Below, one piece after another: positions 23,596-36,200 of a stretch of 64,000 bases of DNA (the first letter of the stretch is position 1; every line of letters begins with the position of its first letter). The position numbers were made by a program, and so were the translations under genes. Location of the stretch: contig JAQJVL010001106.1 of the NCBI GenBank assembly GCA_035578905.1, positions 1 to 64,000 on the forward strand, in the 5' to 3' direction. This DNA comes from Stictocephala bisonia (lineage: Eukaryota; Arthropoda; Insecta; Hemiptera; Membracidae). The notes beneath the pieces are model-generated. The model was not told the DNA's origin and searched no databases. It was given only the letters and a program-made list of their open reading frames with translations.

Positions 23596-23674
23596 CAGCT
23601 TACTTGTGCATACACAAGTAAGCTGTTGTTTAAAACTGTTGGTATTGCTCATAAGCAATACCAACAGTTTTAAA
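23596..23674. repeat. Two adjacent perfect hairpins with the same loop
   Basis: Hairpin 1 (23596-23625) has 13-bp perfect arms and loop CATA. Hairpin 2 (23629-23674) has 21-bp perfect arms and loop CATA. They are separated by 3 bp. Perfect arms with a tiny loop fit template-switch inverted duplications rather than old structured RNA, but a small hairpin RNA cannot be excluded. Confidence 0.9.
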
Positions 23675-23764
23675 ATCACGGCTCTTATTTCAGTTTTCTC
23701 GGTTATTCAGTGCCTATAAAGTTCAAATGGATTTTACGGATCCCCCTTCCATCTCACATCAAGT

Positions 23765-23925
23765 GTGCACATGTATGAGTGGGTGGGTGGGTTTATACCA
23801 CTGCAAATGTGGGTGGGTGGTTTTATACTAATGTACATGTATGGGCGGGTGGGTTTATACCAATGTACATGTATGGGTGGGTGGTTTTATACCAATGTAC
23901 ATGTATGGGTGGGTGAGCTTATAGT
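23765..23925. repeat. G-rich minisatellite, GGGTGGGTGG..TTATACCA..
   Basis: About 35-bp units of ATGTATGGGTGGGTGG plus TTTTATACCAATGTAC, four to five copies. Related units occur at 10716-10750, 49305-49385 with 53602-53660, and 61145-61290. Confidence 0.85.
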
Positions 23926-24055
23926 TTAGTTTCTTTATTATGCCAAGAATACAAAATTGTACATGGGCATTTGTCACTTATATACAATACTAATTGTCAT
24001 TACAATACTAAAATAATTCAAAATAACTTAATTTCACTAAAACTAAGGAACATGT

Positions 24056-27052
24056 TTACCTTACCGGTACACTAAAGATAGAAAAAAACTCATTCACATT
24101 ATATATAGCTGTCTCTACTAGTTTATCTTTCAAAATTCGTTTGAACTTGACCAATTTTTGTTCTTGTTTTAGGTGGTCTGGTAAATTATTAAATAGTCGT
24201 ATTCCAGCCTGTAAGAGGTGTCTTTCAGAAAAAGAAGTTTTGTGTTTCGGGATTACCAGATTTAGTTGGTTTCGGAGATTATACTTATGCGAATGGGTGG
24301 ATGTGGTAAAAAGTTGTGGATATTTTTGACAAATAAAAGGGTTTCCAGAATATAGATGGAAGAGAAAGTTAAAATGCCTTTCTGTTTGAAAATTTGTTTG
24401 CAAGATTCGTTTTTTTTTCAGTCTAAAAATTGCCCTGATGGCTCTTTTTTGGAACCTGAATAAGTATTCGGTTCTGGTTGATTGAGCACCCCAAACTGGA
24501 ACACCATACATCAGGTGAGGATAGATGATACCGTAATATACAGTCAGGAGGAGATTTATGTCTGTAAAAAGGGAAAGCCTTCGCAGGATAAAAATGCCAG
24601 AGCTGATGGATAGTGACACCTTTTTGATGTGGGGCTATGGAAGTTAAGGTTCTCATCGATTATAATTCCGAGGAATTTCACACTGTCAGACGATTGTACT
24701 TGGGCTTCGTCCAGGAAACAAGAAAAACCTACCCTGTCATGGCTACGTATGGAATATTCCAATAATGTTGTCTTGCTGGGGTTTACTCGAAGACGATTGC
24801 CACCGAACCATTCAATCAGGCAGTTAGCTTTTACAAACATGTCTTGCTCAAGCAACTCACTGCAGGGCCCTATCATTGTTAAAGTAGTGTCGTCGGCGAA
24901 CATACATATATCAGCATCGTTGACTCCAAGACTGATGTCATTTATGAACAACAACAAAAGTAATGGCCCGAGGACTGACCCTTGTGGCACGCCTGTCATG
25001 GTCAGTAAGTCGTCTGAAAAAACAATACTGAAGTGCATTAGATGAATCGACAAACGGAATTTTTACTACTTGTCGCCGTCCACACAAGTATGAACGGAAC
25101 CATTTCAGCGGATTGCCTCTGATTCCCAACTGTTGGAGCTTACTCAAAAGAAGCTCATGATCGACCAAGTCGAACGCCTTTGTGAGGTCAATAAAAGCAC
25201 TTGCGGCAAACAACTTCCTATCCAGAGCACAAACTACTTGGTTGGTCAAGTGAAACATAGCGTCAAGAGTGGATTTATTTTTTAGGAAGCCAAACTGCTG
25301 CTTAAAAAGCACATCGTGATCTAACATAAAACTCACGAGTCTGGTGTAAACAGCTTTTTCTATGACTTAGAAAACGTCGAGACTAGAGTTATCGGCCTAA
25401 AATTATCGATCTCATCCTTAGACCCCTTTTTATGCAATGGTAGAACGACTGATGATTTGAGCACCTCGGGAAACTGTCCATTCAGGAATGAATGGTTAAT
25501 TAAGTGGACTAGTGGGGCAACCAAGACCTCGTAACTATCCCTCAACAGTTTAGAAGACATACCATCCATTCCTGAAGATGTCTTGACTTTAAGGGATGTG
25601 ATAATGTTAATAACTTCCTCCCTTGTTACAGGAGTCAGAAAGAAGGAGTTGGTGATAGACGACAATTTGGGTCTTGTAGATGACAGTGGAGAGGGAAAAC
25701 CTGAACGATAACGATTAGCAACACCAGTGAAAAACGAGTTAAACATATTGGCCACTACTTGAGGGTCAGACACTCTTAATTTGTTGCCATCCCGGACGTG
25801 ATAGTTCTGAAAGTGAGGTTTATGAGACCGTGCTGTTATTTCGTTTACTACCTCCCATGCAGCTTTAGATATGTTGCTTGATGAACTTAATTTTAAAGAT
25901 ACTAGAGCAGCCTTTTCCTTCCTGATAAGATCTCTAGACAACAACTTCAACCTTCGAGATTCAGTTCTTAAACTGCTGGACCATTCTAAATCCTTGCTGT
26001 TGTAATACAGGCGTTTAACATCTTCAAGCAAGGATATGAGCTTCGAACTGAATTTGATCCTTTGTCTACTTTTTACTGATTTAAGTTTAATCTTTTTCAG
26101 AGGAAAAGCCAAATCAAAATGAAAATTCAGGGTTTTAATAAAGTTTGCTGCCGATATATCAGTATCCATGGACGAAAATACCCCCTCCCAGGATTCAGAC
26201 CTAAGAAGCTGGATGAAACCTTGAGTACTACTGTTGTTTATCATACGTTTGACCGTGTACCGGGGGGATACCTCATCGACCAGGTGCGCAGACTTGACCC
26301 TGAGAACTTGCGCATGGTGATCCGACAAAGCAGATATCACAACACTGCACTTGAAACAATCTGGGTGAAAAATCAGTGCAGATATTGTCGATTAATGACT
26401 TTGACCCTTTAAACTCTCTCGTAAATGAGTGAATGGAAGGGTTTAAACCAAAGCTGGTCATTAAGTTAAGAAATTTGTGTTTTTTGAAGTCATCTTTAGT
26501 CATATCTACGTTAAAATCTCCCGCTACAATTGTCTGGCCCGATGTTGGCATAATACAGTTCAAACATTCAAATAGGACATCAAAAAAGGAGTCGCAATCG
26601 GAAATTGGGGGTCTATAAGTGGCCAAAACAACTACACAGCCCGTTTTAAGCTGTATTTTTATAGCTGAAAATTCTGTAACACCTTCCTGACTAAACTGTG
26701 AAACGTTAATTGGCTCACACCTGATACCAGTTCTAACAAAAATGCAAGTACCTCCACGCTCTATTTTACTCCTACAGAAAGCACTGATGTTATCAAAGCC
26801 CGGGATGTGTATAAGATCAAACTCTAAGTCTTTCAGGTTGTGTTCAGATACACAAATAATATCTGGATCCTCGTCATTCAGAAGAATTTGAAATTCGTCT
26901 AATTTATTTTCTAAACCTCTAATGTTTTGGTGTAAAAGGGTGAAACCAGTATATTTATCGTTTGGATCTACTGTTACCGTGCTTTGTTTGGGGGCAGGAG
27001 AGTTGCTAAAAAAGGCATAGAAGAGTTGTTGTAGCACATTGAGGTTATACAA
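24056..27052 (-). pseudogene. LINE ORF2: endonuclease plus reverse transcriptase, several frameshifts
   Basis: Segments read 27052-26273 (APE endonuclease: LLHQNIRGLENKLDEF, DIICVSEH, ATYRPP, VAGDFNVD, SLIDNI), 26340-25360 (linker and RT fingers: SSGMDGMSSKLL, FRPITLVSTFSK), 25336-24938 (QQFGFLKNKSTLDA, FIDLTKAFDLVDH, LKWFRSYLCGR), 25053-24556 (GVPQGSVLGPLLLLLFIND, catalytic FADD, LRVNPSKT), and 24619-24056 (YGIIYPHLMYGVPVWG and the C-terminus). Adjacent segments overlap by frame changes near 26335, 25362, 25000 and 24600, each explained by a one- or two-base change. The catalytic aspartates of the RT are intact, so decay is by indels rather than active-site loss. Function in an intact copy: nick target DNA and reverse-transcribe LINE RNA. 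Confidence 0.85.
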
Positions 27053-27329
27053 GTTTGATTTTCCAAAGAATGTACACTGGCATAAGATGGATTTTTACTA
27101 ACCAATTGCCCAAACTGATTCAGAACGTCTTAAGACTGTTTGTTAAGTTGATGACTGGACTATTTTGAGAAGGCACTTCAATTCGTGAGGTGTTGACAGA
27201 GTATGGAACATTAATATTCTTATGAAAGTACAAAGTCTTCTGGCGTCGCATTTTGTTGGGTTTATTAGATAACCATTTTTGTTCCGAGACTTGCTGACTC
27301 TGGAAAGGATAGGTTTTAGAAGGGAACAA

Positions 27330-27908
27330 CTAACCAATTAACGTGTTAGTGATGATTCGTTTACCAACTTTGTTAATGTGAAGTCCGTGGTTGGTAAAAT
27401 GGCGTCTTAAAAGTTGGGATATAGACACAAAATTTGAATGCTTATGCTTAGAACACACTTTACCAAGCTCACGGTTCACCACCTCAATGTTCTTGTGAAG
27501 GTAATATTTATCGGCCCTATAAGGCACGCATACAACTAGTATATGAGCATTTGTGTAAGTGCCTAAGAAATTGTCTACTTGTTTAGCAATATGACCATTG
27601 TTGCCGCTATCAAGTACATCGTTTGTCCCTGCCATAATTATGAGAGAATCCTGTTGACCAACGTCCCCCAACACTCCGCCAGCCGCTTCTAGAATGTGAC
27701 ACATTTTGCCATTGGGCATGACCTGAGAAAAAACATCAAGCTTAGATTCAGACTTGTCTATCAGCAAAGCAGCGAGTGATCGCCCCTGGCTATCACTAAA
27801 AAGTTTAACACGTCTTTTATAGTTGACACTACTGTTTGGCGAACCGTCTGGCTGAGCGTTGTAGGAGTTAGTCTCACAACTACTAACAGGTTTATTAGAT
27901 TTTATCAA
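27330..27908 (-). CDS. LINE ORF1-like protein with SGNH/GDSL esterase domain
   Basis: 192 codons without a stop. SGNH-fold markers are in order: KLFSDSQGRSLA (block I with the nucleophile Ser), IIMAGTNDVLDS (the GTND block), and GLHINKVGKRI near the C-terminus, where the catalytic Asp/His pair would sit (here xLH). The reading frame precedes the endonuclease-RT region of the same LINE by about 280 bp on the same strand. Esterase domains of this type occur in ORF1 proteins of CR1-group LINEs and their role in retrotransposition is unsettled. The first Met at 27908 may not be the original start, since an RNA-binding N-terminal part could have been lost. A catalytic Asp immediately two residues before the His is not visible, so activity is doubtful. 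Confidence 0.7.
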   Translation of the reverse strand: MIKSNKPVSSCETNSYNAQPDGSPNSSVNYKRRVKLFSDSQGRSLAALLIDKSESKLDVFSQVMPNGKMCHILEAAGGVLGDVGQQDSLIIMAGTNDVLDSGNNGHIAKQVDNFLGTYTNAHILVVCVPYRADKYYLHKNIEVVNRELGKVCSKHKHSNFVSISQLLRRHFTNHGLHINKVGKRIITNTLIG

Positions 27909-30900
27909 TCACTATTATCTTTATTGTAAATTACATAGTTTTGTCAGATGGTGCCCAATTTATTTCCCATACATCCGAAATGTTTTTGTTAAAATAGAAA
28001 TTCGGGCCCGCTGAATATGTGTGGCTGCGAAATTCATGTTTCTTGTGCGGTTCCCGTATTTGCAGGTTCTTTATACCCTTTATGGTACGAGGGTCAGTGC
28101 TGCCAAAGTTACTTAGTTGTCAGCCAACACGTGGTTAACAATGACCCTTGCGTTATTGCATCATTTGTTAATTAAAAAGAACAAACGTCGTAGAATGCGA
28201 TGGGTAGTCTATCTCATAAATCGTACTAGAAGTACAGTCGGTGCTTTCACAGTTGCGCGTTTTACTTCATCAGCAAAGAAGGGCGAATAACATGACAAAA
28301 TATACCTTTAATATAATGTAAGTTAAATTAGTATATACAACATTTTAAAACTAGTTTTAAGACTTTTACTACTGAAGAAGCAAGGAGAACTGTCAGTGCA
28401 AATTCTTTGTTTGCCTTTTTTAGTGATTTATTAACAAATAGGTTTATGTGTTTAGTTTATGGACGCCTTTTAAAGTAAATAAATCGTCAATATTAACTTC
28501 ATTTACCACGAGATACGTGACACAACAGCATACAGCACAATAAAAACCAATACCTCCAACGAAGGGTTACTGTTCAACACGTGGTGTATCGGAAGAAAGT
28601 GGTTAGCACCATTGATAACAATTGAGGCTTGTCAAACATTTTAGAAAACAGTATAAACAAACTTCCGGCCAAGCCGCTAAAACTCTGCCAATAAAGAGCA
28701 TCCTGGAATCCTAAAAATTATAGTAACTTCATATTATTACATCAACTCATATTCATCCTCTGCGTTTCAAGATCACCTGATAAGAATGATCATGAATAAT
28801 GATGTAAATTTATATTAGATTGGAGCTCAACGGGGAAGTCATGTAGCCTGCCTTGAAACATGGTTCTAGAGTTAATAAAGTATTTGATCGGCGTTTATTT
28901 ATCATGTTCAAAACGATCAGGTAATTTTATCGTCATTCTAATTATTATAAATGCTTACCCATATCTTGTATAATAAAGATAATAGATATGGTATGTTTAA
29001 TTAGGCAACAATTAATTTTTTTTTTTATTTCAACAAAAGTGGCACTTTATATTGAATATCCAAACGTTGCTATGGGACAACGGTCCAAACCATCAAGCTA
29101 AATCTAGTTGGACCTCCCGGGATTTATTTATTTACATATTCTTCAGGTTTTCACGCTAAAGATGTCATGTGAGGTATGCAAGGTAATACACGCTATGTCA
29201 AGTATTAGTCCCTCCAATGAATGTCATCAGCCGTATGAATGTCCATTATATTTTTCATCTCATAAGTATGTTTTGAGGAAATCAGTGTTTAAGATTAATT
29301 AATTTTAACATTAAAGTATTAAAGATTAATTTGTTCCTTAAAAAAAGTGCACATATCTTTGTCAATATGTCCACTACATTTACACTGGTTTAATCAAGTG
29401 TTTTAACAAACAATTGCTTTCTTAAAAAACATTTGTTACATGGACTTTGTCGATATTAAGTTTTACTAGCACCAAATAATAAATAAAATAATAAACAAAT
29501 AGGGCATAATTATTTATTCCAAACTGTTTTTAGTTATCTTTTACTGCTATTGTAGCGGTAATCGGACAATGAATTAAAAAATGTTAAACATATTTTAAAA
29601 TTTGTTTTTGTTAAAAGTTGAAACTAATATGGTATCAGTCATTTTAATTTTGTTAGGTCTAATAAATTAATATTTAAATGCCACTTGAGTGCTATGTCAG
29701 GAATGACGGCCCCTATAGTTTTTTCATAATTATCAAGTCTGGTTTTCCATTAGTTAATTAAAATCTAGAGAATAACACTCTTTCTTAATTAAATAGCCTC
29801 AGAATTTTAAAACGAAAGTACAACGAAGCCAGTTTGTTATGCGGCGAGCGACCATAGTAAAGTGCTTTGGCAAGCAGCAGCTGAACTGCTGAAACCTGAA
29901 ATAATGGTGGAAGGTGTAACAAGGAGAGAGGACAGAGAATGAGAATGTGACTGTGAGTGCGCGCGAAAGCGGACAAGGGAATACATCGGAGACAGAGAGG
30001 GGAAACCGCTACAAAGGAGGGAGAACGGAGGGGAGAACATACGCGAGAGAGACCAATCTTGCTCGCTACAGCTACTAACCAACCTAAAAACTTTGAGTTA
30101 TATCACAAAACAACGCCTGCCTGCCTGAATTGCACAAGCAAAGATCATTGCTCTGAGGCATGATCGTATCATGTAAGTGGTCTCTGACGCGACCTTTGAT
30201 GTATCAGACCTAATCAATGATAACGGAGAACTATATTTTATTGTCATTACAACCAATTAGTATACACTAACAGAATTAATTATCAGTAAACCAAAACCAT
30301 TATATAACACATAACAATTATCTATGCAAAATACTTTTGACAAAGAGCTTTGCTATTTGAAAAATGTCGTCTCATTACTAATTCTACTAAGTCAATAAAA
30401 TTCCACAATAATTTAATGAAAATAAAATAATTTTAGTTCCAGAAAATTGAGACACAAAAATATTTTTTCCTAAAGTAATTAATTAAAACCAACCATATTA
30501 ATACTATCGTAATTATTCTCTCACACGACCACGATTCCTCCTGCTCTAGATAAGATCGTTTGATATGTGTGTATATATATATATATTGATTTTGGGATGT
30601 CTGTTGTAGACTATTGTCTCGACATTATTATATGTAATTATAGGCTGTATTTACCATAATTTTATTTTGTATAATACACATATTTTGTATTGTTCGATTA
30701 AAGATATTCGTTAGCCAAAGTTACATTATTAAAATAGCTGGTACTAATCTGACGTTCAATTACCAAAAAGACAACATATTAACAAGATTGACATTTGTCT
30801 ATAAATATTGAAATATTAACGAGTCACTCTATAAGTGGGATTGTTATTGCAATCTCAACGATTAATTTAACATTTGACATCCAATACAACAATTACAAGT

Positions 30901-31866
30901 CGTCTTCATTCAAACATTTGTTGTTCACCAAAAACTCCATTCATTCGTATTTACTGAAGCTACTTCATACTGGAATGCTAATTTCAGTACAATAGACTAC
31001 CTGTTACATAATTTTTGTTATTTCCTTACTTGTTCATTTTGTAATTTCGCAATTTTACCAACCAAAGCTAATTATATTTTGATTCTGTATGCTACTACCA
31101 GGGAATTATTTTTCTTTGCCATTGACGTTGTGCAAACAGAGAGCAGCACTATGTATCTCGTAACTTCCGGTCTAGCTATCCGTTTCAGCTTATTCAAAGG
31201 TTCCGGTTGCAGCACGTGTTGCTGCTACCAACATAAATAGAAGCAGAGCTGCCAACCTAGAATATGAATAAAACGTTACTGAAAGAATTTATTATGGTCT
31301 TCGTCACATGAATTCTTCACTTCACGAATGATTATTTTGAAACTATCGGAAAGCAATGATTAAGAATCACGCTTTTACAATATTAATAACGATGTACGGT
31401 AATGTAAATATTAGTTTTTTATAATGAAATAAATTAACTTGTATTTCATATTTAGTAATGTTTAAGGAAAACGCTCTAGTTTGTAATTAGATGAGGATTG
31501 AATATAAACCTGACATAAAAATAAAAGGATATTCTAGATCTATGTACAGTGTTGATGTTGGAAGATCTAGTAAACGTTTTATATGAATTTATTTATACTT
31601 CATGATATCACTCCTTATTTTAGAAATCTATTAGATTGTACATACTTTTTGGATTTATGGACCTTCTTTGGTTTAATAATTAATTGGTTTAAAACTGGAA
31701 CGAACTAAACTCCATTTCTTATACGCTTTTCTTGATTATTATAATAAAAATCGGCTGTCGGTTTTTCTGTTAACTGCTGTGCGTTTGTAATCATCTGCAA
31801 AGTACTTGTTTGTAAACTTGTCTTCTGTTCTGCTAGTCTGCTCACTCTGCTGCCATAGGCCCTGAC
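27909..31866. other. Long AT-rich intergenic stretch, no gene recognised
   Basis: No supported gene. A purine-rich patch lies at 29920-30040 and short TA repeats at 30570-30590. An approximate GCAGCACGTG-TTGCTGC palindrome lies near 31212. Several 60-80 codon frames show no motifs and no splice context. Confidence 0.4.
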
Positions 31867-32039
31867 TAGAATGAAGAACAGTCAGATTGTAACCAAGACC
31901 AGCTAGATTCATCCAACTCCTGAGTGTTCGGAATCGTTTGGAACCCTGAGTCTAAGGGTAAAAACATTTCTCTGCCAAAAAAAAAATTATATTTCTAAAG
32001 TGGGTTAAATCAATCATATTTGGATAAATTCTTGCTTTT

Positions 32040-32665
32040 AATACATTTATAATTATACAAAACTGGTTGGACAAATGAGAATGCCAGACAATTAATTAAT
32101 CATCCATTTATGAATTAATCATCCAAAAGACAAGTAAGTAACATTGTACAAATTAGTTCACATATTTAAATTCAATAAATATTTTAGAAAACTAATATAA
32201 TAATGAACAGCTACAGAAAAACAAAAATAGTAGATAAAATAACAAAATCAAAACGTAAATTTACCATCAATAATATGGTAAAGTAAATTATAGTACTAAG
32301 ACATACCATTATTTCCTAAAAAAAAAAAAAAAAAAAAAAAACATGAAAGTACAGCAAATATAATAAAAAACTATACATTATTTTTATAATACAACATCAG
32401 GCCTATTATTTGCAGAATTCAGAATAGTTATAAAATACATATATACTTATATACAACTGTTTGGACAAAAGAAAAAGTCTATTGATAACCCAACAGACAA
32501 GAAAGTAAAATTGTAAAAATGAGTTCCCATGTTTAAATTCAATACATATTTTAGAAAACTAATATAATGATGAAGAGGTACATACAAACAAAAATAGTAG
32601 ATAAAATAACAAAATCAAAACGTTAATTTACTATGAGTAATATGGTAAAGTGAATTATACTAAGA
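32040..32665. repeat. Imperfect tandem duplication inside the MITE
   Basis: The block 32140-32300 (TTTAAATTCAATAAATATTTTAG, ACAAAAATAGTAGATAAAATAAC and so on) recurs at 32525-32665 with about 80-90 percent identity by eye. A poly(A) run of about 23 bases at 32319-32341 separates them. Confidence 0.75.
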
Positions 32666-32719
32666 ATCGGATTAGTTTAAACTATTCATTGTTTATTGGC
32701 CGGATGTGTGTCGAGTTAG

Positions 32720-32945
32720 TCTTCAACGAGTCCGTCTTCAGCAAACTGTTCCGGAACAGTCATTTCTATTTCTGGTTAACTGCGTATGTGTGACTCAAAC
32801 GAGTCCGTCTTCAGCAAACTGTTCCGGAACAGTCATTTCTATTTCTGGTGAACTGCGTATGTGTGACTCAAACGAGTCCGTCTTCAGCAAACTGTTCCGG
32901 AACAGTCATTTCTGGTGAACTGTTCCGGAACAGAACAACTAACTC
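32720..32945. repeat. 73-bp tandem repeat with TGTTCCGGAACA palindromes
   Basis: ACGAGTCCGTCTTCAGCAAAC starts units at 32726, 32799 and 32872 (73-bp period). Each holds the palindrome CTGTTCCGGAACAG, which also appears once more at about 32927. Subterminal repeats such as these often bind hAT transposase. Confidence 0.9.
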
Positions 32946-33002
32946 TAGAGAACAGTTCCAATAAGACTGTTCCGTTCTTTTTGGCCCATCTCTAGCCCTG
33001 AC

Positions 33003-33138
33003 TACTGACTAGACTATTGTGAATTTTGTGAGAATGGTAATCTATGGCAGAAAGGTAGAATTAAGTATAAGATCGAATTTTAACTAAGCAGATTATTAAA
33101 CAATATTTTCTCACAATCAATCTTACGCTGTGATCAGA
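33003..33138 (+). promoter_or_regulatory. TMEM147: Likely TMEM147 5' UTR or core promoter
   Basis: The 136 bp between the right flank of the hAT MITE and the start codon contain no obvious TATA box. The context before ATG is TGATCAGA-ATG. The transcription start must lie here, inside the MITE, or upstream via an unseen non-coding exon. Confidence 0.4.
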
Positions 33139-33215
33139 ATGACACTATATCATTTTGGAAATTGTTTAGCACTTGTTTATGTTCCTTATTATTTAACCTA
33201 CAAACACTCAGGATT
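33139..33215 (+). CDS. TMEM147: TMEM147 exon 1
   Basis: 25 codons plus two bases, encoding the first membrane segment with HFGNC and a TYKHSG end. Donor GTAAGT at 33216. The split Leu codon (TT|G) is completed by exon 2. Confidence 0.9.
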
Positions 33216-36200
33216 GTAAGTATATATTTATTTAGTAACCTATAAACAATTTCTTACAGTCTGATATGAGTTCTGACGAGCTTAAGTTCAAAATGGTTTA
33301 AAATATTATTGAATGCCCTATTCTACAAATATTTACAAAGATAACTGGTTTTAAAACTTAACTTTTTCCAAAACCCTCATAAAATGGCGCAATTGTGAAG
33401 GAACTTGCATATTTGGGTGGAAAATCAAATTTCCAAATCTTGTCTTTGTTTTAGTTGTAACATTTTTTTCAGAATAGATAAATAAAAAAGAAAATAAGCC
33501 TAATAATTTTGTTTAGCAGAAAAACAAGGACGTTTTTGGAAATACGGGATACATTTATATTCCTATATATAGCATTGTGGGTTGGCCTACTCCATTTATG
33601 CGAAATTTGGTCTCAAGCACGAATGTGGCATTTGCTTTTGAATTAAACCATTATTAAATGTCACAGTGCTTGTTTAATTGTTGTAGATTGGCTTTGTGTA
33701 GGTTATGTTACATTGGTGGTATTAAGTTTTGTGAGGTTAGGCTGGTTTTATTAGATTCGTTTGTGTTGACCTAACCAAATAAATGCTAACCGAACCTTGC
33801 ATAACTTTCCTTATTTATATTCTTTATTCATCAGTAAGACACCAATCATCAAGATATGGGCGAATAAGTGTAGATGAATGAGTGTAGTCATTGTTACTAA
33901 CTAAGGTCATTGATTTTATACACAAATAGATTTCCCATCCAATGTTAAATTTTGAGTCTCAAAATATCAGCTGTTTTTGTGGTCCATTGTGGAGCGCTAG
34001 TGTAGCTCCATGTAAATGTAATGCAGTTTAAAACAGCTGTAGTTGCGGGCCACACTAACTAACAAAATTACTGCCACAAATATTCCTATTAGATGGTTTA
34101 TCTATTGTAGGTGTATATAATCAAGGCTAAGGTCGACTGTCAATAATTAATCAATAAATAAAATTGATTGATTTGTTTATAGCACTATTGCGAGGGCTAG
34201 TAAGGGACCTACAACTTTACGTGGAATCCAAATCACATAGTGTTGGTCTGATTTTCAGCTATCTGACAAGCCTGACCACTTATCTAAATAAACATAACCT
34301 AACCTTTCCTTATACAATAAAGCTATAGGCCTACTATGTACAAATTTATAATTTGTGTTAAAATTGAGGACCTGACGCCTGGGATGGCTTACTAGCAGTT
34401 CCCCTGGTGGAATTAGTTTTTGTGGTTAGTCATAGCTGTTATCATTATCATGCATTTGGCCGCCATAGATCAGTTCCTGAAAAAGTAGTTTTCAACTGTA
34501 TCTTGAGAAATGATTATCAGCTATAAAAAACTACATGAAAAAAAGATTGATTGTAAAATTTTGTTAAATAAGTGAGATAAAAAACATTTTAAGTAAATTA
34601 GATTTTTTCTACAAAAAGTTTTTTCCCTGGAATAAAAAGTAGCCCTATATCCCAGAAAATTATTTTACCTATTAGTGATAAAAATTTCAAAATTTGCGAA
34701 GTGTTCCTGTAAGTTCACTGGAAGATCTACTCTTATAAGAACTCAAATGATTTTGTGTTAGGAATAAGTTTTGTGGCTTTTTTTTATCCAAAAGTTAGAA
34801 AAGAATCCATGTAGACTGTGTATAAATTGATTTTGCAAAATACTTTGCCACTGATAGTTACAAGCTCATAATGGGCAAACTACAAACTTAAGTCATCAAT
34901 TGTTCATTTATGAGATGGTTTGATTCATACCTGATATTTTATTTGAGGCTACCTCTGTGGTACCAGAACGATTACATTTACGGCCATTTCTCATCAATAT
35001 CTATATATAAATTACATTGTTATCATTATTTTATTGAAATGTCTATTATTTACCAATGACATTATACCTTTTATCTGCATTTGTTCAGATAATGACTGTC
35101 TTTATCTTCAGAGGAACAATCTAAAATTCAAAACTGGTGCATGAAGAATTTTGTTATGGATGAAGAATATGCCAAATATGCTGTTATGCCATTCCATATA
35201 TTTCTTTCTCCATCTTTTGGTATACCACTGATATAGCCTTTTTAATATAACATGGCTTTGGAGAAGAAAGTGTTATTAAAAGATAATGGAGATATATTTA
35301 GTCCTGGGACTCATATTGACCTCACAGATATCTTGTGATGGGCATCTCAAGAACAAATAATTATGTTATCTTTTGTTTTATTTTCATTGCCTATTAAATA
35401 ATAGTGCATTTAAATAATGAATAATCAGGATGTTCAAACGACCTTCAATTGAAAATACAAACGTATTTATGTGACAGTTTCTACTCACCTAACAAAATAC
35501 TAACTTTTTCTGATCTTTTGCTTGTGTCGGCGGTTTAGTGGTTACGACTATGGTTTGTATAGTCCAAAATCCAAGGTTCAAATCCCCAACTGAGCTGATG
35601 GTTGGTACTTTATTTACTGAATAAAAAAGTTCATGTATAGCTCTGTGGACCATGTCAGCTCACAAGTGAAGTTAAAATAAAACAAGTTTTATTACTATCC
35701 TTGGCTAATGTAAATCTACTGATAGGTTTTTATTTATATAGTGTGTTTATCAGATTTTCATAGATAAATGTTGAGTATCACCTTAGGGTGATTGTTCAAA
35801 CTGTTTCCTTTTATGTTATAATTAATTGTATTGTAAATATATACTAATTCATTTTAAGGTCAGAGTATGGGGCATTTTGGAAATGTGTCCAAGCAGGAGG
35901 TATCTATATATTCACCCAGTTGTGCAAGATGATGATTTTAGCTACATTTTTTCCAGCAAGTGAAACTGGTTTCCATGATGGTGTTGATTTTTTTGGGGTA
36001 AGACTTATGAATTCTTTTTTTGTAGTCTAGTTGAATCTTAAACAATGGCTCATTGGTTAGCCACAAATCATTATTGAAGTTAATTGTTCATTCTTACTTA
36101 AAGCAGAAACTTTACTGATCATACCAATTTAAAATTTAAAATTAATTAATGATTATACCGTTTCAAAATTAATGTCATGCCATTTTTAAATTCTAAAAAG

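Larger units (their letters stand above)
23930..27908 (-). mobile_element. CR1/jockey-group LINE with esterase ORF, degenerate
   Basis: On the minus strand, in order: an SGNH-esterase-like ORF (27908-27330), an APE endonuclease, a reverse transcriptase with FADD, and a C-terminal region ending at 24056. A 3' region of about 130 bp follows, reading AATAAAGAAACTAAACTATAAG at its end next to the G-rich minisatellite. The order ORF1, endonuclease, RT is that of CR1/jockey-type LINEs. Each long segment is in a different frame from the next, so the copy is dead although most of its length is present. Confidence 0.85.
31867..32994. mobile_element. hAT-type MITE upstream of TMEM147
   Basis: The right end reads GGCCCATCTCTA, the reverse of the TAGAGATGGGCC type of hAT terminus. 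The left end is TAGAATGAAGAACAGTC, aligning to TAGAGATG..GGAACAGTC on the other strand with a small deletion. The 8-bp GCCCTGAC flanks both ends (31859-31866 and 32995-33002). No transposase, 1128 bp. It ends 144 bp before the TMEM147 start codon. Confidence 0.65.

Noticed and set aside
32706..32918. 70-codon frame with a repeated peptide
   Set aside because: Translation of the 73-bp tandem repeat in the hAT MITE.
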